NCBI GenBank assembly: GCA_026182355.1
Contig: JAPFBL010000170.1
Coordinates: 444,001-508,000 of the forward strand
DNA length: 64,000 nt
Direction: 5' to 3'
Source of the DNA: Hermatobates lingyangjiaoensis
Taxonomy: Eukaryota; Arthropoda; Insecta; Hemiptera; Hermatobatidae
The translations under genes were made by a program, and so were the position numbers. The notes beneath the pieces are model-generated. The model searched no databases. It saw nothing but the letters and a program-made list of their open reading frames with translations, and was not told where the DNA came from. Positions 40,026-51,500 of the stretch are shown here, in pieces; within the stretch, counting starts at the first letter, position 1; each line of letters opens with the position of its first letter.

Positions 40026-43000
40026 ATAAATTAAGAAAAGTTGTTAGAGCCTACGTTAGAACATTACTAGCAATTTAAAATGGGAATTAATAGATCTTAC
40101 ACAATATATTCTTGGAGTTGACAGATCTGAGTTTACATAAAGAATCATGATTATGATTATTGATTATCATCATCAGCAGTGATCTAGAAAATAGGTTACT
40201 GTGTTTAAGTTAAGATTTGTTCCTAAATCATTCTGGTTTGTTTAATTTTATTAATATTTGTTTGAGACTTATTGTGAGTTAAACCTATTTAGTTTTACAA
40301 TACTTTGCTTTTAGATGTATGCTACTGATTTCTACGAACCAATCTCCCACCTCACCTGGCATCATCAGGTCAATGCGCATACGTTCCTCATAAGTCATGG
40401 TGAGCTCCTGTTATTTTATGAGAAACTGATAATAATTTGTGATTACTGAAAGAAATTTAGGATGAAACATGTGTACACTATGTGGATGGATGACTGTCGT
40501 GCATTCAGTATAATTAGGTTAAATGTGTGTAGGGTATGCATTATAAGGGAAGATAAATTAAAGGGACTTGAGTAGGTGGACTTATTGAAATTTATCGAGG
40601 GTATAAGTAAACTAGAGGGAGCTCAGGAGGGGTGGCCGCTGGACCTCCGAAGTCTGAAGAACAAGAAGATTTATTTATGTTGTTTTTACTTATGAAGATT
40701 TTTCCTTTTTGACTTTGTGATGTAGGGTCGTGGAAGCTCGCCTCCGCGTGGTCCACCTCGGGCGTATCTCGGAGGCTGATTGCCCTATCCTCGGATAGGG
40801 CTTGGTGCTCCCGAGATGCGGCGAAAGAGCTTTCACGCTAAAAGGCATCAATTTGTGTTGCTATTATACGTGATATGGCCGAAAGGCTGGGTACACGTTC
40901 TAATATCAAAACAGGTGGATCTTTATGGAGAGATCAAGTAGATTTTCACCTGAAGACCTACCCCTGTCAGGGTGGGTCTAGGTCACCCGGGGTAGGCAGA
41001 AGGGCCCACTGCCAGGCCTTTGGCCTCCCCACCCTTGGCATTACATTACATTTCTGAAAGATATATAGTGACATGTGAAACTGTGTCAGTCTCCTTGAAA
41101 TTATACTTGTAATATGCAGTGATGGGATTCAGCCGGTTCGTGCGAACCGGCGCTTAAAATATTATGAGTTTGGCGAACCGGTTGTTAAAATTACGTAAAC
41201 CCCTATTCAGACCTGTATTAATTAGCCCACTATCAAAACCACAAGTGTCGCGTGACTCACGTAACTTGTGCATGTATGACAACGTAATTTGCGCATGTAT
41301 ATAGCCTATATATAACTAAACGATTTAGTTTCGTTTGCGTAACTGTTACAGTGCTCAAACTTCTTATGACAATGCAGATGTTGAGTTGGTCTAGTCTACA
41401 TTAGGCCTAGTTTTAACTTTTAATTCTGAATCAAATATTGAATGTTTTTAGTTCTAATTTCTTGAAATCACCAGATTAAAGTAAGTGTTTGTTTATATAA
41501 ATAATTCAGGGATGGCTGCCTGTCTTTGCAATAAACATTTTCTGAAGGACCTAGCTTTAATGATTGATTTTTGAATGAAATGCCATTGCTCAGTAATGCC
41601 CTCCAGGTAAGAGGCACAACTTTGTTCAGAGGAGAAAACCTCATAAAGAAGTCTATTTAAAGCATGTGAATTGCTTAAGGACAATATAGGGACGTTTGAA
41701 AAAGAAATTGATGAGAGAGTTGCTTCGGACGCATTCAAAGAGATCTAGTTTACTGAAAACCACAGATTTGTTAGCCTACCTCGTCAAAGCTACTGGAAGC
41801 AGTAATAGAATATGAAAAAAAGACTGATCGCTGGTGATCATGTTAAAGCAACAAGCAATGAGCAGGAAAACTTCCTTCAGCTATTTAACTCGCCGAACTC
41901 AATATTTTAAGCACCGGTTTGCACGAACCGGTGCGAACATGCGATCTGTTTCCTTAGAACCTATTCTTAAATAAATTGAATCCCACTACTGGTAATATGG
42001 GACTGCGGAAAGTGTGTGTCAGAAATAATATGCATATCTGAATAAACTTCTTTTTTTAATAATCTAACTTCTTACTCATGTAATAACAAAGGAACTTTTT
42101 ACCACTTGTTTAAAAATTAAAAATTAGTAATAATAATATATTGTTTTCAGATAGTTCTTTTTTTTTTTTAAATAAAATAATACTTCAATTAATATATCAA
42201 CCGTCTGATAGAATAGGTGTATTATTTAATCAGGTTCGGTCAAATTTTCTAGGTTGAAAAATCAAACTCTCATTGCAGACGTTTCGGTTTTATTTTAAAC
42301 CCCTTTTATAGGCCTACAAACAAAAGGATAATGAGAAATCACATATTAACATCCAAAATATAAAGAATATGAAATGGATTGTTACAACTTATGAATATTA
42401 CAAGCAGAAGTATTTCAGAGATAAATAAAATAATATAACTTACAGAAGTAAGTACTTTTTGAATAAGAAAAAAAAATTACATTATTTAAAGGAACAATAA
42501 TCTTAACTGATCAAAACCTTTGACTAGACTATTTTATCTTATTTATCTAGTCAATGGTTAACAATTAACCAGTTAAGATTGTTAGTTCCTTTATTCAAAA
42601 GTTTGATTCTCATTCAAAAAGTACTTAAGTTAAAATAATATAACTTACAGTTATATTATTTTATTTATCTCTGAAATAGTGTTGCTTGTAATATTCATAT
42701 ATTGTAACAATCCATTTTAAAATCGTTTATATGTTGGATGATGATATGTGATTTCTAAATATCCTTTGTTTGTAGGCCTATGAAAAAGGTTTAAAAATAA
42801 AACCGAAACGTCGGAAACGAGAGTTTGATTTTTGATCCTAAAAAATTGACCGAACCCTGATTAAATACACCTAAATAATAATACTGTTAAACAAAATATT
42901 TCAATTTCCTTAATATTTGTGATCAGTCGGATACCTAAAATATCAGCTTTATTTATATTTATTTATTTATCATTACATAAAAAGATTTCACATAAACACG

Positions 43001-45535
43001 TGAAATAACAATCAATGATCAAACCACAATATGAAAATGGGAAAACAAGACTAAGATCTTTCAACCGTAACAAACGGTCTTCGTCAAAGTCAAAAACTCA
43101 ACTGAGTTTTGTGACTCTGACGAAGGCTGCTTGTTACGGTTGAAAGATCTTAGTCTTGTTTTCCCATTCTCATATTGTGGTTTGATCATTAATTATTTAT
43201 TATCATATACTGATTTTGAAATATTTCTGAGACTGGCGTCTGCTTTGTTAATTGTGCACCTTTTTTGGATGTTTGATACAGGTAACGGTTCGGTTGGTAT
43301 TTTTGATGCTCGGACCTCTTCAGTTAGTCGATGGATCAAATGTTTCCAGCGGTCAGCACGAACTGTGCAGGCTCATCCCTTCGAGGAGCACTATTTCCTT
43401 GTATCTTCATCCACAGGGTTTGTTAAGTATTATTGCTTTACACATTTTATCTCCTGATGACGACTGAAGAAAGTAATATTGAAATAAGTTTGTTTTTGTT
43501 TGTCCTCTGTAAATTGTCTTGTTCCTCGACAATGACGTAATTGATTTGATCCTTTAATTGTTCTTAATGATTATACAAAACACAGCAGCAAGAAGCACTT
43601 ACTACCATAGCCATTTCGAGAATTATCCCATCATAAAAACACTTGCAAGGTGAAAGATGTGTCCTCTGTCTGGACTTCTAAAGACGAACTAAAGGATTGA
43701 AATATCGATTACATTTAGAGTTTTGTTCCTTATATGCGTACTGTATTATTTTGCAGTTATTAATTAAGTCATAACTCTTGATGGATCACCATTTTATATT
43801 TTGTATATATGTAGTAATCAATGTTCAAGCCACAATAAGAAATGAGAAAAAAGATTAAGTTCTTTCAACCGTGACAGGTGGTCTTCGTCAGAATCAAATC
43901 TCTGTTGAGATTTGACTCTGACGAAGACCGCTTGTTACTGTTGAAATATCTTAGTCTTTTTTCTCATTTCTTATTGTGGTTTGAACATTGATTGTTATTT
44001 CACGTGTTTATTGTCATATCTTGTTATATATAGTAATATAATTGTTTGAAATTTCATGTGAGTGTGAACATCTACTTAAACATTAGTTACTATGTTTAAT
44101 TCCTTTTATATATATAAAAAAAAGGTATAATAATTATATTATTTTAACTTGGTTGATATATAAATAGATCTAGTTTAGGCTTTCGAAGTAGAAGTTGAGG
44201 AAGATGTTTTGTTTCAGTTGTGGAATCTTTGATAGTCGAGGTAAAAATAAAAGTGTTTGTGATTTGGGACATAAGAAAGGTTTAACCAGTGCCTTTTTTT
44301 CACCTTTGGGACAAAAAATTGTCACTACTTGCAACGATGACTACGTGCGAATCTACAAAAACCAGTCATCCTCAAGATCTCTTGATTTTACCGGTAACAG
44401 ATCTTAAAGATTTTCTATGATTTAGCATTTTAATAAAATTGTTTTGATGAACCTAATGTTTTAGAAAAAAAAAAACATTCTTCTACCGTCGAGTTGTGTT
44501 GTAAACACAAGTTCCTTTTCTGAGGTAAAATGCATAAACAAACAAAAGTTTCCACACAAATGAAGTTTTATTCAACGCGTTTCGAACACTTTGTGTTCAT
44601 CATCAGGAAGACACTATAATACAAATTATATCTAATCAGTTACAAAATTAGAGTGAAATAATAAAATTGAATTAAGAGAAATCAATTTAAGAGAATGACA
44701 AGTTCCTTTGTTTCGCCTTTAAGTAGTTTATAAATAACTACTTAAACAATTTTAGAAAATTGTTCTAAAATGAAAAAAAAATCAGTTAAAAATTATTGTT
44801 TTTGATCAATCTGATCTAATTTTGGTGAGTTACTTTGATACTTGTTTAGAAACATTTTGTTTATGAGTGTCATTGGGGAAATTTTTTAGGGGAAAAAACA
44901 AAATGTGTTACCATGTTAGTTCTCAAGTATATTAATCGAAGATATATTTTTCTGGATTGTTAAGGAAGTTCTTTTTTATATTATCTGATAAGTAAGTTGT
45001 CATTTATAGGATTATTATCGCAAGTAAGTTTAATATTTCTCATTTTATAAAATTTGATATATATTTTCTTAAAATGTAACAAGTCTTCAATGTATTGGCC
45101 TATTATTTACTAGCTACTGTTCTTAATATTGCCTAAAAAAATTTTTAAAAAAATGAAATAACATTTCTATTTTATAAAGCTTTCATTAATATTAATATTT
45201 CTATTTTACTTCCTTCTTTTTTAATATGCATATCAATGCAAACAAATTCTTATATCACCATTAGAGAACAGTTTTTTGACCTTTGACCCCGAAGGAACAT
45301 TTTTGTTCATTTCATATACAATCCTTCATATATTAAATTTCAACTAAGTAACCAGAATCATAGCTATTTTATTTAATTAGAGACTTGTGACAGATTTTCA
45401 GCAAAACGGAAATACAGAAATTTTTTCTCCTATAAAGTACTCTTAAAATAAGTGCAATTTTTCGTGACAAGTTTTATGTCCACAATGATAACAAAAACTG
45501 AAGTGCGAAATTCGTTCTTTTCGTTTTGAGATACC

Positions 45536-45590
<55 letters not shown>

Positions 45591-48500
45591 GGGTTGTGCA
45601 TAAAACTGCCTGCACCAGGGGTTGACTTGGCTTTAATAGACGCTTTGGCTTTTGACTGGCTACTCAGAGTGGGTAAGAATGGATACAACCCTATCTCGTG
45701 CCCTTATATTCGAAAGAGATCTACTCTGTCTGGAACTTGTACCTTCCAGGTGGCTTTTATCCAACTAGAGATTTTTAGTCTCTCCATTTTTCAGTCTCAC
45801 TATGTACCAAGACGCCCCATAAAGAGGTCATGATGGTCCCAATTAACTATCATTGCAACCCCTGATCCCGGAGAAAAGGGAATTCCCTCCTCGGAGGGGG
45901 ACGACCCAACTCCTAAGAGTCGTATGGTAGTCCATAAACTGTCAGCATGGGTAGTGCTGGTCATTGATTGAAAACAAATATTACATTATTTCTTTATCAA
46001 GTACATTTCAAATTTCTGATTAACTAAATACATTATATATTTCAAAATTGCTCGCTTGGAATTTTCTAATCAAATTGCTAGTCATGTTCTACATAGTATT
46101 ATGTATACTAATGTACTTGATTATATAAAATAAAGCATGTTTACTATAAAAAGCAGCGTAATATATTTAATGTGTCGTTTTTGATCATAGTACGTATCCT
46201 GAAAAAAGTAATATCCTCCCATAATGCCCTATATTATTGAGGCGCATTGAAATAAAATATTAATTTTGATTTTCAATGAAAATAAGTACTAATATAGAAT
46301 GTACACATATATATCTATCAAATAATTAAGAAAAGAATACGAAGAAACTACAACGAAACTCACTTTAATATTTCGAACTAGTCGTCATGAAACGAAGAAG
46401 GAGCTGTTCTGTTCTGTTCGGCTGGAAAACAGCAACTCAGTTACTGAATTGAAACTGTGTTGCTGAAATTCAATTGTTTATATGAATACATAATTTTAGT
46501 AAAATAAATAAATCTTGGTTGTATGTATTCCATATAAAGTAAAATATTTCAATAAATTTAATTTTACAAAGATATAGCATATTGTAAAAAATATTCATTA
46601 TTTTTTATATATATCATTAATATGAAATGAATGGAAAATTGTATATGAGACTACATTCCAGGAAACCATAAATTACACCGATATATGTTAGGAAAAGTAT
46701 TAAGTCTCCACACAAAAATCCCCAAAATATATAATCTACTTTTTTTTGTGTGAAGACTTAATACTTTTCCTAACATGAGTAAATACCACACTATAACAGA
46801 TTGCACAGTTAATGAACACTGATATATTTCTATCTTTAGTTTTAAGTAAGAAATCTGCTTGCCTTGTACATTTTTTGTTTTTCTTGCATTTTCATTATCA
46901 TCTCTCACTTCGAAGAGCCCCATCTGGGAATTATGGTACTTAAGTCCCTCTTTCTGATAAGGGTAGTTTTTTTGTTAATAATAATAATAATAATAGGTAT
47001 ATCAATAACTACTGTTATTAAAAACTTTTCAACTATTCAGCTCTATATAAAATCATGTAAAATAAACTACTTATGGTTAAGGCATTCCAACCTAAGGTAA
47101 GTTCCCTTACCATAGAAGTCAAAGAGAATAATTCATTACTTGTGCAATCTGTTATAGTGTGGTATTTTTACTTATATGTGGGGGATTTAAAAAAACTACG
47201 TCTCCACATAAAAAATAGTTCAATATGAAAGTAACTACGCGTTTCGAACACTTAGTGCTCTTCTCCAACTTTTCTAAATCAATGCCGTAGATCGACTCTC
47301 AACAGCGCAGATGTTGACCTAAGTGTTCGAAAAAACCCGTTGTTAGTTTTATATTAAACTTATTTTTGTTTGGAAATGTGATTCTTTAAATCCTCAAATC
47401 AAAGGGAATAGTAGTTGTCATAGATCCAATGTTCTAGTAACTCTGGACAGCTGTTTAAACACAAACACAATAACATTTCGTATTTTATTAACTTCATTGT
47501 TTTTGTTTCCATTAGGTTGAATGTTTGTATTCGTTTTGTTTTAGTTGAAAAGAAAATTGTTCACAATAACCACACAGGAAGGTGGTTATCAGTTTTCAAA
47601 GCACAATTCTATTCAGGTAGAGATGACGTGTTACATATCGGAAGCCTTTTGAATCCTAGGAGGGTGAGTATTTTCTTTTTTTTTTATCCATGAATTCTTA
47701 CAAATATTACAAAAGTATTTGAAATATAAATTGTAAAGAGACACATCAACTTGGTTATTGAAAGAGAAGTGAGGGACTTTAATGACCTAGTAAAATTTTT
47801 ATAGAGTATTTCATTCTCTTTCAATGTATGCCAAGTGTGGTTATTGTTTAAATTGCAGTGGATTCAAGGTCATAATTTCTCAGCTGGTTTATACGCGTGG
47901 TAGATGTTCTTTTTTTAGATTTCTAACCTTGTACATTTTCTTCATACCTCGACCGGTCAACTAACTGTATTCCCATCCATTATACCAGCGGTTCCCAACC
48001 TTTCAAATATAGCGACCCATTTTATAACAAGCAATCAGGAAGCGACCCCAATCGTTAAAATATCTTTTATACATTTATTTTTTCTATAAGAAACTGGCAT
48101 ATATTGCAATTTATTAGTGAAGTAACTGTATATTCCTTAAATATATGATTAATATAGAATTTATTCATTAATTTCAAAGCTCCTACAAAACATTAATTGC
48201 AAATCAATTTCAAAGTATTCAAACAAACAAATTTCATACCGTTATGTAACTTTACTAAAGTATGTTTATGAACTGACCTTAATGAGACGGCTGGTATTGT
48301 AGCTTTTTAGCTAGCAATTCTATCCTGGGCTCCTTTGTCGATATGGCACACCTCAAGTCGTGTTCCACATCTAATTTATTTCGGTCTGCAGTTTAATCAG
48401 ATATTTTTTTCGATCGATCTATTGTCTACATTGGTTGTTTAACATCAAAAGGGTGCGTAATATTCCTAGCACAACTAGATCATGCTTGTATATTTTTGCA

Positions 48501-51500
48501 TAACTTTTTAAGTAGTGTTTTTTTTTACGTCCAAACCACATAAGAAAAGAGAAAGAAGACCAAAGTCTTTCAAGTGAAACGAAACATGTTCAATACATGT
48601 CTCGGACGTTATGTTCAGTGACTTAATGAACTGTTACATTTAGTTTCGTAGTGTGAATTTTAAATAATTGTCTTAATTTTATTTTATAATGTTATTTATT
48701 TAACTGTCTTCTGTTTTTACCGTGTTTTATATAATATTCACGTTCGGGTCAAAATCAATTGGCGACTCCATGGCATTGGTGTCGCGACCCCAAGTTTGGG
48801 GTCGCGACCCACAGGTTGGGAACCACTGCATTATACAGTAGTACCAGGGAATTTAATTCGTTCTAGAACATATTTCGTATATCGAAATGGTCCCATGTCA
48901 AGACTAATTTTCTCATAAAAAACATTATAATTCGATTAATCTGTTACCCATACCAAAAACATACGATATATCCTTAATAAATACTGAATAAATATGAGTA
49001 CAAATAAAATTATACATACAAATAAATAGTAATCAGTTAAATGAGAGAGATTTAAAACAAATAAATTATAAATAAACAAGAAATAAAGCATATATCGACG
49101 TACCTTAGAGACTGGTGGATAAAGATCGGGGAAGACATAGTACGTGGGGCGTACAGTAACTTACACTGTACGTAATTTAGGATAATTATGTTTCTTGTTA
49201 TAAATTTATGCTTCGCTTAACGTGAAATGAAATGTTATTCATTTGTACACTGAATGAGTTTTTTATTTTTTTTTTACTTTTCTTTCTAATTTTCATATTG
49301 TCCTTCTCTTTCACTCACTTTTAGTGTAAACTCTCTTTCACTTACTTTTAGTGCTAACTCATTTTCACTCACTCTTAATGTTAACTCACTTTCACCCATG
49401 TCTTAGCCACCAAACAACCTTCCTTGAACTCGCTATTAAATGTACACTTTTAATAAATATTAATTAAATTCCAACTTATAATCTTAACTAGAAATTGGTA
49501 CTTGCTATAATAAAAATAATAATTTAATTACTATTGTTACTAATAGTTATCACTTTATAAATTAAACATTTTACTAAACGAATGAAATAACCAAATATTT
49601 GTAACAATGCTTCTTGTATATCAGAATCTTCCTCATTTTTTACCAGAAATTGTGTATTTAGTATTGCCTTAATATGATATGTCATGATGTATTGCCTTAA
49701 TATGATATGTCATGATGTATTGCCTTAATACGATATGTGATGTATTGTATTAATCTTGAAAATTTCATGATGTTTGGATTATTTAAAGAACTGAATTATT
49801 TTCATACTGAAAAGCACAACTATTTGAAAATGAATTCAGTAGGAAGAAATTGAAATACCTTCCACACTAGCTGATCTACACGGCATTGCCTGGGCGTTAG
49901 ATTATGCCCCGATGTTGTGCTTATGGGCGGTAGATTCCAAAAAAAGGACCCTGATCAAAATCAAAATACCGCAGTTAGTCTCCCCGAAAAAAGTTATATA
50001 ACATCCATATGTTTCTTTGTATCTAAATGTCTCCAGTTTTAATTCTATAGGGAACAGATAGACAAACTTTGTATTTTATTTATACAGATGAAGACAAATA
50101 TAGTAATTATAATTTTAATAAATAATAGTTGCTTGTTATTATCATGTACTTCTATAAAAGTTTTTCAGATGTTTATGTTAGTAAAAAAGTTACATTTTTC
50201 GTCTTAGTATATGACTATTGAAGTATTTCTAATTTATATCATCTAACCAGGCAATTAAAAATAGTCCGTAGGAGGAAAAAGTGTTTGTTTACTATCAACT
50301 CCAGTATTTTTTTATGTGGTTTTATAAACTCGAAGGATAGCCAAGTCGAATGGCATAAATTATTACGTACACTCTATTCCACCTAATTTGAGAACCCATC
50401 AGATATCATTGATAAGCTCTTTGATTTCATTTAATGTTTTCATTAATAAAATATTTATAGGTACTACTAATTTTTTATTATATGTCTTTGTTTTTAATTT
50501 TATGGTTGGTAATGTGAATTGCATAATGATAGAATTTACATTTATTGTTGATATAGCTTCTAGACCACTTATTCTTACAATTTTAACTTTTTTTTTTTTT
50601 TTTTTTGTAGGATTTGGTCCAAAGAATTAACTTCCTATTATAAGCTGACATTTCGCCAAAAATTGTGTGGCATTTTCAAGGCTAAAAACAATTTATTGAA
50701 AACACAATTAGTGAAAACAAATACATCAACTTAATTGTATTTTTTTGTTCTGTTAGTTTATATTCTGTGCATATATTTGTTTTCACTAATTATGTTTTCA
50801 ATAAATTGTTTTTATCCTTGAAAATGCCACACGATTTTCGGCGAAACGTCGGTTTATAATCAGCAGTTAGTTTGGACCAAATCCACAAAAAACCCAGTTT
50901 GAATCATAGAATTTCTCCACAGCTAATATTATCTTCATTCAGAAATAACTCTGCTTCGAAGTATTCCCAAATTTATCAAAACAAACATTCTTCGTAATTG
51001 ACAACTTATTTTTGCAGTCACACTAAATTTAATTGTTCTGATGAGATGTTCTTGTAATGATTTTCATTATTCTTTCAATAATTGATGATTTATTTTTTTG
51101 TTTATTTTCTCTAATTGTCACGATTACTGTAATATCCTATTTGGCGGTCTGTTTGACTGTATGTTTGAATTAAACGGATTATTTTTTCTTATGTGTGTGT
51201 ATTGTTTAAATTATTGATTTCTGCTCCAAATATCTGCCTTTCGTAATTCTTGTATTAGTCATTCTATTTGGTTGGTATATCTGGAGTATACCTTTATGGT
51301 TGATATATCATGTACCTTTATGGATGTTTATGTTCAGTAAAAAAAGTTATATTTTTCGTTTTATTATATGACTATTAGATTATATTTGGATAATAGATAT
51401 ACTTGAATATTAATAGATATACCAAAGGTATAGTATGTTGCAGAAAAGTTCGTTACATGTCATTTTGTTGTAGATTCAAATGTATGATAGTGAGACAGGA

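Noticed and set aside
45430..45688. Cys-Val repeat open frames
   Set aside because: They are read through the (CA)n microsatellite.
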